From the NCBI GenBank assembly GCA_021815405.1, contig JAKAGV010000003.1, positions 248,001 to 312,000 of the forward strand: 64,000 nucleotides of DNA. Reading direction: 5' to 3'. Shown here one piece after another: positions 17,958 through 25,735 of the stretch. Every line of letters starts with the position of its first letter. Within the stretch, counting starts at the first letter, position 1. A program made the translations under genes and the position numbers. Origin of the DNA: Bacteroidota bacterium. Lineage in GTDB: Bacteria; Bacteroidota; Ignavibacteria; Ignavibacteriales; Ignavibacteriaceae. The notes under the pieces are model-generated. The model searched no databases and was not told the origin of the DNA. It saw only the letters and a program-made list of their open reading frames with translations.

Positions 17958-18490
17958 TAATCGCCGGTTTTCTGAAGATGAACTTGCTCGCATGCTGTTT
18001 TCAAGCGTTCGAAAGGCTCCAATAGATTCCTGCTCTCAGATATGGAATTAAGTTTGTCGCGAATTTCTGGAAGTTCATTTTCGAATTTCTTTGATGTCTC
18101 AATAAAGATTTTTGAATTGTCGCCGGCTGTTGCACGCAATTCCTCTTTTACGTATCCATTCTTATTTTGTGAATCGTTCCCGTTATAAACTCTTAGAACT
18201 CTAACTCCTTGTTTATTGTTAGCGCCTAAAAATAAAGGATCTCGTACCAGGATTAAATCAATTTCCTGGCTTACTGCACTAAGTAAAGGCACAGAAATTA
18301 ATTCTACCAAGATATGTTCCATCAAAACATTTCCGTACAAAGTTTTCTGAAAGTTCGTCGGCTTAATTGGTGCAGTTACACGAAATTCAAGCGGCTTAGT
18401 ATCTGAATCGGTGACAAGAATAGCGCCCATAATTCCTTCATTGTTGTCAATGTTATAAGTTTCTAAAAAAGCAATCTTAGATAATGGCAT
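17957..18490 (-). CDS. Conserved-looking hypothetical protein coupled to the SNF2-like gene
   Basis: 177 residues, family not recognised. It has no signal peptide or membrane helix. The first ~110 residues look like an alpha/beta domain (M-P-L-S-K-I-A-F-L-E-T-Y, G-A-I-L-V-T-D, E-F-R-V-T-A-P-I-K-P-T, D-L-I-L-V-R-D-P). The last ~50 residues are charged and probably helical (F-E-N-E-L-P-E-I-R-D-K-L). The stop overlaps the start of the SNF2-like gene by one base (T-A-A-T-G), so the two proteins are probably made in fixed ratio and may act together. It is the first gene of that pair; 222 bp separate it from the TrmH gene upstream. Confidence 0.6.
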   Translation of the reverse strand: MPLSKIAFLETYNIDNNEGIMGAILVTDSDTKPLEFRVTAPIKPTNFQKTLYGNVLMEHILVELISVPLLSAVSQEIDLILVRDPLFLGANNKQGVRVLRVYNGNDSQNKNGYVKEELRATAGDNSKIFIETSKKFENELPEIRDKLNSISESRNLLEPFERLKTACEQVHLQKTGD

Positions 18491-18712
18491 ATACGTTCCT
18501 TAAATAGTTATTAGTATTATTTAATCCAATTAAAAATCAATAATAGAAAAACGGCTCGTCTAAAAGTCAGTGAGTTTAAGCGCGCATATTCCCCGGCGTT
18601 TAGAAATGTCTCTCATAATCCCGGTTCAATTAGAACCTAAATGAAGAGTAATAAAATATAAATAAAATAATTGAATAACAAAATTGATTTTGTCGGTTTC
18701 GTCAAATTTTTA

Positions 18713-19477
18713 TTATTTAGTGAGCTGCCCTAATATAATAGCCGATGCACTGGCTACATTAAGTGATTCCGCGGCACCTAATTTCGGGATTGTGATGCTG
18801 TCGTCAATTAGAGAAGAAATTTCCGCCGAAGGTCCATTAGCTTCATTTGAAAAGATAATTACATTCTTACCTGTTGGTTCAAAATCGAAAATGTTTTTGC
18901 CTTTTAGGTCTGCGCAAAGAATTTTATATCCTTTTTCTTGAAGTTTTATAAGTCGATTCTTTGCGTCAATTTCATAATAGAGGCGAACATGAAAGATTGA
19001 TCCCATGCTTGCCCGTACTGCTTTAGAGCTGTACGCATCTGCTGAATTGTATAACGAAATTATATCTTCGATCCCAAACCAGTCGCAATTGCGTATGATA
19101 GTACCTACATTACCGGGATCAGAAACATCATCCAGGCAGCAAATAATATTCGGTTCAAGGTCATTTATTAAATTTGGTGTGTGTGAAGGTTTAAGAAATA
19201 CGGCAGCAATTCCCTGCGGCGTAACCGTATCGCTGATTTTTTGAAATTCCATATTCTTTAGGACTTCAATTTTAAATCCCTTTTTCTTGAATTCATAGAT
19301 GAGTTTTTTATTCTCTTCATTAAATTGAAATGTAACAAAGATTACTTCACATTTAAAATTACTTCCCAATCCTTCTTCCAAGCTTTTAATACCTTCGACA
19401 ATGAATTTCTTTTCTTCATCGCGGTACCTTTTTCTATGAAGTGAAGAGTAATATTTTAGGTCGTTTTTAGTCAGCAT
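18713..19477 (-). CDS. TrmH/SpoU-family RNA 2'-O-ribose methyltransferase
   Basis: 254 residues. It has an N-terminal substrate-binding domain (K-Y-Y-S-S-L-H-R-K-R-Y-R, F-I-V-E-G-I-K-S-L-E-E) and a SPOUT knot domain with C-L-D-D-V-S-D-P-G-N-V-G-T-I-I-R-N (motif 1), F-S-N-E-A-N-G-P-S-A-E (motif 2) and I-P-K-L-G-A-A-E-S-L-N-V-A-S-A (motif 3). Family members methylate ribose 2'-OH of 23S rRNA or tRNA using S-adenosylmethionine; the target nucleotide is unknown. The start codon overlaps the stop of the DUF971 gene (T-A-A-T-G), so they form an operon. Confidence 0.88.
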   Translation of the reverse strand: MLTKNDLKYYSSLHRKRYRDEEKKFIVEGIKSLEEGLGSNFKCEVIFVTFQFNEENKKLIYEFKKKGFKIEVLKNMEFQKISDTVTPQGIAAVFLKPSHTPNLINDLEPNIICCLDDVSDPGNVGTIIRNCDWFGIEDIISLYNSADAYSSKAVRASMGSIFHVRLYYEIDAKNRLIKLQEKGYKILCADLKGKNIFDFEPTGKNVIIFSNEANGPSAEISSLIDDSITIPKLGAAESLNVASASAIILGQLTK

Positions 19478-19818
19478 TAAATAAAATCTTTATAATTGTG
19501 GTGTCCTTTTTCATTTTGAGTTCGTTCAAGTTCTTTTAAGTAGCTCCAGGTATAAATGCCAGTATTATGACCATCATTCCATGTTAATTGAATAGCATAA
19601 TTACCGACTTGTTGAATATCCTTTAATTTATACCTGTCGGGATTATTAGATGCAGGTTTTGCCGGGCGATAAGTTTTTAATAATACTGTTTCTCCTTTGC
19701 AGCCGGCACAAGGGCATTCGTCTCTCAAGTAAGGTAATTCGATTATTGTTTTGGTATTATCTTCCCAAGTTATTTGCAATTTAGCTTTTTCAAGAATCTT
19801 AATTTGAGTCGGGATCAT
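19477..19818 (-). CDS. DUF971 (gamma-butyrobetaine hydroxylase N-terminal-like) protein
   Basis: 113 residues from the internal ATG at 19818 (M-I-P-T-Q-I-K-I); a start 39 bases upstream is also open but adds a tail unlike the family. The core shows L-Q-I-T-W-E-D-N-T, L-R-D-E-C-P-C-A-G-C-K-G-E (a C-P-C-A-x-C cysteine cluster), V-G-N-Y-A-I-Q-L-T-W-N-D-G-H and G-I-Y-T-W-S-Y-L. These are the hallmarks of DUF971 domains that also form the N-terminal part of gamma-butyrobetaine hydroxylases. Free-standing DUF971 proteins are linked to iron-sulfur metabolism in some bacteria (ApbC/Mrp context), but no partner is adjacent here. It is co-transcribed with the TrmH-type gene. Confidence 0.85.
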   Translation of the reverse strand: MIPTQIKILEKAKLQITWEDNTKTIIELPYLRDECPCAGCKGETVLLKTYRPAKPASNNPDRYKLKDIQQVGNYAIQLTWNDGHNTGIYTWSYLKELERTQNEKGHHNYKDFI

Positions 19819-19996
19819 TTCAAAATTGGAAATTGTTATATAAAAATGACGGCGCAATTTTAATCAAATTAAACCACACCTTCAATTTAATTTGCTGTTA
19901 GAAACTATTGCGAAAATTATATTAGTTTAGATAATTAGAAATATTAAAATCATTTGCTCATCTAGTGAAAAAATATTAGTTTTGAAATCTAAATTT

Positions 19997-20069
19997 GCTG
20001 GCATAGCTCAGCTGGTAGAGCAGCTGATTTGTAATCAGCAGGTCGTTGGTTCAAATCCGACTGCCAGCT
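19997..20069 (+). tRNA. tRNA-Thr (anticodon TGT)
   Basis: A 73-nt cloverleaf: acceptor arms GCTGGCA and TGCCAGC with discriminator T, D-arm with AGCTCAGCTGGTAGAGC, anticodon stem GCTGA/TCAGC around the loop TTTGTAA (anticodon TGT, reading ACA), and T-arm GTTGG-TTCAAAT-CCGAC. The 3' CCA is not encoded. The integrase and restriction genes begin downstream. Confidence 0.97.
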
Positions 20070-20071
20070 CT

Positions 20072-20110
20072 AAAACCTCGAAAAACGAATGTTTTCGAGG
20101 TTTTTTATTT
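20072..20110 (+). terminator. Intrinsic terminator of tRNA-Thr
   Basis: A perfect 13-bp stem (AAAACCTCGAAAA with its complement) and a 7-nt loop start three bases after the tRNA. The 3' arm runs into TTTTTTATTTT. This is a strong rho-independent terminator. Confidence 0.92.
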
Positions 20111-20384
20111 TAAAGAATTGCAACCAAATATCCAAATTGACCTAATTTAGACTTAAAAATGCGTAGTTGCCAATAGCAACTATGGCAAAAACTATTGCAA
20201 AAATATTAAGCGAAATAAAAATTTACTGCCCCAGTTTATTGCACATTTCAAATTGAAAAGGGTTTTTACAGAAAATTAAATAAACATCGATGCTTCCAAA
20301 CATTTTTTTGAAAAGATTTGATAATCTTATATTAATTGGAATGAAACAAATATCTTTGATAAAAGGAAATAAAATAATAGGAAT

Positions 20385-20744
20385 ATGGACGGTAACGAAA
20401 TTCTTAGTCTGGAAATGATTGTTAAATCGATAGGAGGAAAAATTTCCAAATTACGAAATGACATCAAATCTAATTTTAACTATATAAGAAAAACTAATAT
20501 TTTCCCGCCAAAAAGTATATATAAATATGAACATTATCCCGTAAAAAATGGGCTTCTTGTTTTAAACGTTTATGCTAGTAAAATAGCCAGTGCCGAATAT
20601 ATTAGACTATGTGATAAAGATGAGGAAGAAAATCTAAAACTTGAAGCAAATAACTATAAACATACTTTTAATATAGGATTTAATATACAAAGTGAGGATG
20701 AAACTTCTTCAGAATTAAGACACGATAATATTGGTACAAAATAG
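20385..20744 (+). CDS. Hypothetical protein
   Basis: 119 residues, no recognised family. The N-terminal part (L-E-M-I-V-K-S-I-G-G-K-I-S-K-L-R-N-D-I) is probably helical. The middle contains I-F-P-P-K-S-I-Y-K-Y-E-H-Y and the tail is acidic. There is no signal peptide. It is the first possible gene after tRNA-Thr and its terminator, in DNA that looks acquired. The downstream DNA stays open in another frame (20741-20866), so this may be the front part of a frameshifted gene. Ribosome-binding sequence before the ATG is weak (A-A-T-A-G-G-A-A-T at about 7 nt). Confidence 0.4.
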   Translation: MDGNEILSLEMIVKSIGGKISKLRNDIKSNFNYIRKTNIFPPKSIYKYEHYPVKNGLLVLNVYASKIASAEYIRLCDKDEEENLKLEANNYKHTFNIGFNIQSEDETSSELRHDNIGTK

Positions 20745-20866
20745 TATATGATAGAAGTCGTGGACCATTCGGAACGATTGTCATCAACATGTATCTGTTA
20801 GATCTAGATGCAGCAGGAATTAATATTAAAAAATATCTATTCAAACTGTTAAACGACATGGACTAA
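20741..20866 (+). pseudogene. Possible frameshifted 3' part of the preceding gene
   Basis: In a second frame overlapping the stop of the 119-residue gene, the DNA reads I-V-Y-D-R-S-R-G-P-F-G-T-I-V-I-N-M-Y and continues with L-D-A-A-G-I-N-I-K-K-Y-L-F-K-L-L to a TAA at 20864. The amino-acid make-up is protein-like and there is no start codon of its own before an internal Met. A frameshift remnant fits better than a separate gene, but the evidence is only composition. Confidence 0.3.
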
Positions 20867-21039
20867 TTTTTTATCAATAAAATACGAGGGGGATAATTTA
20901 ATCATGTTGTAATATTCTTTAACCTAATTTCCAATTTTTCACTAACTAAAATATTAGCAGACTTTTTGCAAGTCCTCAATTAAACAAATTATTTACAGCT
21001 TAAGGTTGTAATGAATTTCCTTTTTGTGTAAAAGACCTA

Positions 21040-21059
21040 TTATTTCAAGTTTGAAATAA
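21040..21059. promoter_or_regulatory. Palindrome upstream of the Rrf2 gene, possible operator
   Basis: A perfect 9-bp inverted repeat TTATTTCAA/TTGAAATAA with a 2-bp spacer, centred about 73 bp before the Rrf2 start codon. Rrf2-family regulators commonly bind such AT-rich dyads in their own promoters, so autoregulation is plausible. Confidence 0.5.
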
Positions 21060-21122
21060 AAGTCTAAGCAAACCTATTTATTCAATCAAATTTTAATTCA
21101 ACAAAATCTAAGGAGAAATGAT

Positions 21123-21530
21123 ATGCGCATTTTTAACAAGTCATTAAGCTATACTTTGAAGGCAGTTATTTATTTGGCTGACCATGCAAACGATGGACTA
21201 GTTCTGTCATCTGAAATTGCTAAGGCGGAGAAAATACCATATCACTATTTAGCCAAAATATTGCAGCGGCTTTCTAAATATGGATATATCGAATCAACAA
21301 AGGGTAAAAATGGCGGTTTTAGTATAACTGAAAAAGGTCTCAATAGTACTGTTTCCATTATTATGAAACAAATCGATGGTTCAAGTCCCCAAAAAGAATG
21401 CATCCTAAATAAAGGCAAATGCTCTGGAAAGAGTCCTTGTGCTTTACATAAATATTGGGACGAAATAGAAAAGATTATACAAGACTCACTTCTGCAATTA
21501 AAAATTAAAGACCTAAATACAAAGAAATGA
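21123..21530 (+). CDS. Rrf2-family transcriptional regulator with cysteine cluster
   Basis: 135 residues, full length for Rrf2. The N-terminal winged helix shows Y-T-L-K-A-V-I-Y-L-A-D-H, I-P-Y-H-Y-L-A-K-I-L-Q-R-L and G-Y-I-E-S-T-K-G-K-N-G-G-F. Three cysteines sit in K-E-C-I-L-N-K-G-K-C-S-G-K-S-P-C, the position of the Fe-S ligands in IscR, NsrR and RsrR, so it is probably redox-, NO- or iron-responsive. Shine-Dalgarno A-A-G-G-A-G-A is well placed before ATG 21123. The next gene starts 12 bp after the stop and is likely co-transcribed. A 20-bp palindrome lies upstream. Confidence 0.9.
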   Translation: MRIFNKSLSYTLKAVIYLADHANDGLVLSSEIAKAEKIPYHYLAKILQRLSKYGYIESTKGKNGGFSITEKGLNSTVSIIMKQIDGSSPQKECILNKGKCSGKSPCALHKYWDEIEKIIQDSLLQLKIKDLNTKK

Positions 21531-21542
21531 TAAGGAGAAAAA

Positions 21543-22301
21543 ATGTTAATTAAACCAATTGATGAACAAACAACAAGAAATTTATTTTCAAAAGAAGCAT
21601 GTGAAAAGATAACGGGCTTATCTTTCATTCAATCTGTAACGGACCCAAAAGGTAAGATAGTTAATAGTCCGGATGGGTGGCTGATTGATAAAAGGTCTCC
21701 CGATTACAAGCTTCTAAAGTGCGAATTTAAATTTATGCCTTCCGGCTGGCAGGATTATAAGCATAATGGACAATTTGATATCTCTGTGGTTTGGAAGATT
21801 CATCCTTCGACCACAAGAGAAAAGCTGTTAATAGAGTTGGAAAAGAAAAATTGTTGTAACGAGATAATTGTCCTTAGTGAGTATCGGGAATTTACAACGC
21901 TCCCAAATTTTATGACGGGAGAAAAAATCAATGTTGAGCAGCTAAGAGCAATTGATGACATGGGAAGACTTTTGCTTAAAAAAGAAAAAGAGGCGGCTTA
22001 TATTGCTTACATTGCGGCAAGTATATATCCAAAGAATTTCATAATGGATAAGATGATAAATTTATTGGTCAGAAATTTTTCAAGAATAAAAGAGATACAG
22101 CCTAAGGGCAGAGCCGGAATCGTGACTGCATTAATTCAAACAAAGCTACAGTTAATCAAACATATGTTCGGGAAAGAATATAAATGGAACGATGAAATCG
22201 ATTCTCAACTGGCTTTGGCAAGAATCTCGGAATTGTTTGTAAATAATTTTGAGATCCAGTTTCCAACTGAAAAGGATTTGAACTACGTTCAATTAAAATG
22301 A
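21543..22301 (+). CDS. Hypothetical protein with PD-(D/E)XK-like core, downstream of Rrf2
   Basis: 252 residues, family not recognised. Residues ~33-72 read N-S-P-D-G-W-L-I-D then L-K-C-E-F-K-F and D-I-S-V-V-W-K-I. The Asp followed by an E-x-K strand is the spacing seen in PD-(D/E)XK nuclease-like folds, but this is a pattern reading, not proof. The C-terminal half is helical (A-A-Y-I-A-Y-I-A-A-S-I-Y). No signal peptide. It follows the Rrf2 gene by 12 bp with its own A-A-G-G-A-G-A site, so it is the likely target or partner of that regulator. Its place beside an integrase and restriction genes suggests an accessory or defence role (inference). Confidence 0.5.
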   Translation: MLIKPIDEQTTRNLFSKEACEKITGLSFIQSVTDPKGKIVNSPDGWLIDKRSPDYKLLKCEFKFMPSGWQDYKHNGQFDISVVWKIHPSTTREKLLIELEKKNCCNEIIVLSEYREFTTLPNFMTGEKINVEQLRAIDDMGRLLLKKEKEAAYIAYIAASIYPKNFIMDKMINLLVRNFSRIKEIQPKGRAGIVTALIQTKLQLIKHMFGKEYKWNDEIDSQLALARISELFVNNFEIQFPTEKDLNYVQLK

Positions 22302-22492
22302 AATCTTGAACTTACGAACTGATTATCTAAATCTTGACAAATAGAAAATGTAATTGCGCGCAATTGATTGCACCAGATAAGATGGCTATTAAGAAGAAAA
22401 ACACCAGCATGAAGGTACCAAATTTATGAAAGTAAATAAACAAGACAAGGATAAACATTAATCGAATAATTTAAAAAAGGAGATAATATAAA

Positions 22493-22810
22493 ATGGGTAC
22501 GGGAATAGATGAATTAGAGTTGTTGTCAATATCAAAAACTGCAAAGATTTTAAGAATTAGTAAGCTTTCTTTAATTGACCTTGTTAATAAAGGGAAAATC
22601 GGGACAATTGAAATCGGGCGGAGAAGAAAAATTCCGGTACGTGAACTGCTAAGATTTCAAAGAGAGAGTGTTGTAAGAGAAAATATTACAAATTGTAAAC
22701 CTGTGGTTACCGACAAAGAAGTAAATAATTTCTTTGGCATTTCAAGCTACAAGAAGGGAAGGTCTCTTGACGGCAAGAATATATTGAATGAAGTTATGGA
22801 GGTAAATTAA
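22493..22810 (+). CDS. Excisionase-like MerR-type DNA-binding protein
   Basis: 105 residues. The first ~55 residues form an excisionase-family winged helix: L-L-S-I-S-K-T-A-K-I-L-R-I-S (helix-turn-helix), V-N-K-G-K-I-G-T-I-E-I-G-R-R-R-K-I-P-V (wing) and L-L-R-F-Q. The C-terminal half is not recognised. It has a good A-A-A-A-A-G-G-A-G site and ends one base before the TTG start of the integrase, which is the usual arrangement of recombination directionality factors. The likely role is to bend DNA at the attachment site and bias integration or excision. Confidence 0.75.
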   Translation: MGTGIDELELLSISKTAKILRISKLSLIDLVNKGKIGTIEIGRRRKIPVRELLRFQRESVVRENITNCKPVVTDKEVNNFFGISSYKKGRSLDGKNILNEVMEVN

Positions 22811-22811
22811 A

Positions 22812-23864
22812 TTGGCGGTAATTCTAAAACGAGGAGATGTCCTGCACATACAATGGTATGATCCGAATTTGAAGAAGACTTGTTCTAAGTCCACAAAGCT
22901 AAAGGCAACGCAGGCTAATCAGATAAAGGCTAAGAAGTATGCTGAAAAGCTTCAGAACGAACTGACAAAGCGGTATAATGAATCAAGGCAGCTCGGGGTG
23001 AAGAATGTCCGGCTCAAAGATGCATTCGAACATTTCCTGCATATCAATGAAGGAAAGCATCCGAAGACAATAAAAGATTATAAGAGGTTCTATAAATTGT
23101 TTGCCTCGTACTTTGATGAAGAGCAGCCTTGCGTTTTGATAAACAAATTGTCTGTGGAAGATTGGCTCTTGAATGTTAGGAAGCTTCACTTAAGCCAGAA
23201 CACAATACATGGTTATGGGAAGCAGTGCAATCATTTTTTGAACTTCTTGTTTGAATATAATTATATTCCCATGTTCAGGATAAACCGCGCTGTTAAAACC
23301 AAGCCGGAGGTAAAGGATAAAATAGTTTTCAAGGATGAGCATATCAAAAAAATATTTAAGAATCTGGATGGGAAGAGTTGGAATTTTAAGATCGCAGTAC
23401 TGCTGTTATTCTATACCGGACTCCGTTCTTCTGATGTTTTAACGATTCGATCAGATAAGATTGACCTTGATAAACAAGTCCTAAACTATTACTCTCCGAA
23501 GCGGAAAAAGTACCGATCGGTTGCATTTCACAAGGACCTAGTTCCTGTTCTGATGGAAAGGATGAAACAAGTAGGTATAGGACCATTGCTGGATTATGGG
23601 AATATTGAAAACCTTGGGAAAGCAGTTCATCGTTATTTGATGGAATTAGATCTTGACGGTAACGGTTATTCAGCTCGAACATTTAGAAAGACATTCATAA
23701 CACTTTGCCGGTCAAGGTTTGGAATGGATGCATCGATAGTGAGGGAACTCGTCGGGCATGAACATGGGAATACTACCGATAAATATTATAACTCTATTAC
23801 AGTAGAAGCAATGAGAAGTGAACTTGAAAAATTTAAAGTAGAAGCGATAATAGCTAATAATTAA
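22812..23864 (+). CDS. Tyrosine recombinase/integrase
   Basis: 350 residues from TTG 22812, preceded by A-T-G-G-A-G-G-T-A inside the end of the excisionase gene. It has an N-terminal arm-binding part, a SAM-like core-binding domain (residues ~75-165) and a C-terminal catalytic domain. Active-site elements are F-Y-T-G-L-R-S-S-D (Arg205), R-T-F-R-K-T-F (Arg292; the first His of the usual HxxR box is Arg here), L-V-G-H-E-H-G (His316) and D-K-Y-Y-N-S (Tyr325/326). It should catalyse site-specific integration and excision of the surrounding element. tRNA-Thr at 19997 is a plausible attachment site, but no duplicate of the tRNA end was found. Four 11-bp direct repeats lie about 90 bp downstream. 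Confidence 0.9.
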   Translation: MAVILKRGDVLHIQWYDPNLKKTCSKSTKLKATQANQIKAKKYAEKLQNELTKRYNESRQLGVKNVRLKDAFEHFLHINEGKHPKTIKDYKRFYKLFASYFDEEQPCVLINKLSVEDWLLNVRKLHLSQNTIHGYGKQCNHFLNFLFEYNYIPMFRINRAVKTKPEVKDKIVFKDEHIKKIFKNLDGKSWNFKIAVLLLFYTGLRSSDVLTIRSDKIDLDKQVLNYYSPKRKKYRSVAFHKDLVPVLMERMKQVGIGPLLDYGNIENLGKAVHRYLMELDLDGNGYSARTFRKTFITLCRSRFGMDASIVRELVGHEHGNTTDKYYNSITVEAMRSELEKFKVEAIIANN

Positions 23865-23951
23865 TTGGCTGTAAGGAAGATCAGGTATTATGGAAAAGGT
23901 AGATAATAGGAAGTTAAGTAGAAGTACAAGCCTAGAAGTATATGAGATATG

Positions 23952-23995
23952 TGCATTCAGAGTATATTCAGAGTGCATTCAGAGCGCATTCAGAA
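23952..23995 (+). repeat. Four tandem 11-bp repeats behind the integrase
   Basis: The units are TGCATTCAGAG, TATATTCAGAG, TGCATTCAGAG and CGCATTCAGAA, exactly head to tail. One helical turn per unit suggests a protein-binding array such as integrase or excisionase arm sites. Confidence 0.85.
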
Positions 23996-24086
23996 AATAT
24001 GAGTATTTATTCGTATTCATCTGATTAATTGTTGAGAATTAAGGAGAATTTATGTATCTATTATAATAAAAAATTTTGATATTTAT

Positions 24087-25565
24087 ATGGGGCAGCATTT
24101 ATTAAGCAAGTCTTCGTTCCTAAAAGGCATGCAATGCGAGAAGCAGCTTTATCTTTATAAGTACCGCTATGAGTGGATGGATGAAATCAGCGCAAGTCAG
24201 CAGGCTGTCTTTAAGAGGGGAACGGATGTGGGGATTCTTGCGCAGCAGTTATTTCCGGACGGAGTTACAGGAACAGCAGATCCTAAGAAGGCTGATGATG
24301 CAGTTGATATTACGGGCAAATTAATTGAAAAAGGCGCCAATGTAATTTATGAAGCAGCTTTTGAATTTAACGGCGTACTTGTAATAAGCGATATCATAGT
24401 AATGGACGGAAATAGGTGGAATGTGTACGAAGTTAAAAGCTCGACTTCAATTTCAGAGACTTACCTTCTCGATGCAGCTATCCAATATTATGTATTAAAA
24501 AACTCCGGGTTAAATATAAATGACATTTCGATTATTTATATAAACAATCAGTATATAAGACAGGGTAAGCTTGATATCAGTTCGCTTTTTAGAATTGAAA
24601 GTGTCAAAGAACTTGTTCAAGAACAGCAGGGCATAGTAGAAAGCGAAACTAAAAGACTAAAAGAAGTTCTGAAGCAGACAGACATTCCTAACATTTCGAT
24701 AGGCGTACAGTGCTTTAATCCGTATCAGTGCAGTTTCTACGGGTCATGCTGGAAGAAGATGCCGGAATATTCTGTATTTGATATAGCTAATCTTAAAATT
24801 GAAAAGAAGTTTGATCTTTATAATAATGGATACGTAAAGCTTGAAGATATTCCGGATGACTATAAGCTGAATGATAAACAGTGGATGCAGGTTGATTGTC
24901 ATGTAAATAATAAAATAGTCTTTGAAAAAAAAGCCGTTAAGGAATTCTTATCAGGGATAAAATATCCAATATATTTTATGGACTTTGAAACTTTCCAGCT
25001 AGCGGTGCCTATGTTTGACAATTTAAGACCGTACCAGCAGATACCATTTCAATATTCACTTCATTATCAGGAAAGCGAATACAGCAAGCTAGAACATTAT
25101 GAATTCTTAGCAGATGCAGACGGCGATCCGCGAGTGCCTTTTATTACTAAGTTATTAGAGGATACACAAAGAAGAGGAATAATATTGGTGTACAATCAGG
25201 CTTTCGAAATTACGCGCCTAAAGGAAATAGCAAGAGACTTTCCGGAATTTGCAGATGAGATTGAAAAAAGGATTAACCAGATTGCTGATTTGATGATTCC
25301 GTTCCAAAAAAGATACTATTACACACCAGAGATGAAAGGATCGTATTCTATCAAATATGTTTTACCGGCGCTGGTGCCGGAGATGAGCTATGATAAGCTG
25401 GAAATAAAAGAAGGCGGAACAGCATCGCTTGCATTTGAAAGTCTTTATTATGAGAAAAATATTTTTAAGAGAGAACAGATAAGGAAAAATCTGCTTGAAT
25501 ACTGCAAGATGGATACGCTGGCAATGGTTGAAGTATTTAATAAATTAAAAACGCATAACGGCTAG
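24087..25565 (+). CDS. DUF2779-family RecB-like nuclease with Fe-S cysteines
   Basis: 492 residues. The N-terminal half resembles the RecB/Cas4-type PD-(D/E)XK domain: L-S-K-S-S-F-L-K-G-M-Q-C-E-K-Q, the catalytic-type I-S-D-I-I-V-M-D and W-N-V-Y-E-V-K-S-S, and a cysteine cluster C-F-N-P-Y-Q-C-S-F-Y-G-S-C. Together with Cys37 in M-Q-C-E this could hold a 4Fe-4S cluster. The C-terminal half is the DUF2779 domain with a DEDD-exonuclease look: Y-F-M-D-F-E-T-F near residue 300, V-Y-N-Q-A-F-E, and Y-C-K-M-D-T-L-A-M-V near the end. It probably degrades nucleic acid. Lying between integrase and restriction genes, it may be an anti-phage or element-maintenance factor (inference). Confidence 0.8.
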   Translation: MGQHLLSKSSFLKGMQCEKQLYLYKYRYEWMDEISASQQAVFKRGTDVGILAQQLFPDGVTGTADPKKADDAVDITGKLIEKGANVIYEAAFEFNGVLVISDIIVMDGNRWNVYEVKSSTSISETYLLDAAIQYYVLKNSGLNINDISIIYINNQYIRQGKLDISSLFRIESVKELVQEQQGIVESETKRLKEVLKQTDIPNISIGVQCFNPYQCSFYGSCWKKMPEYSVFDIANLKIEKKFDLYNNGYVKLEDIPDDYKLNDKQWMQVDCHVNNKIVFEKKAVKEFLSGIKYPIYFMDFETFQLAVPMFDNLRPYQQIPFQYSLHYQESEYSKLEHYEFLADADGDPRVPFITKLLEDTQRRGIILVYNQAFEITRLKEIARDFPEFADEIEKRINQIADLMIPFQKRYYYTPEMKGSYSIKYVLPALVPEMSYDKLEIKEGGTASLAFESLYYEKNIFKREQIRKNLLEYCKMDTLAMVEVFNKLKTHNG

Positions 25566-25735
25566 AATAGAATATAATTTGATTATAGAATGAAATAAGA
25601 TTGTGCACGAAAAGCGAGAAAACAAATACTAATTTTCCTAATATACTTCATTTTCTTAAAAATTTTTGTTAATATAAGTTCATGAAAAACAAACACCTTA
25701 CAAATATTTGATTTTATAAGGGGATTCAATTCCAA

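Noticed and set aside
17767-18051. 94-codon plus-strand ORF over the SNF2-like/177-residue junction
   Set aside because: Antisense to two coupled genes whose T-A-A-T-G junction is convincing.
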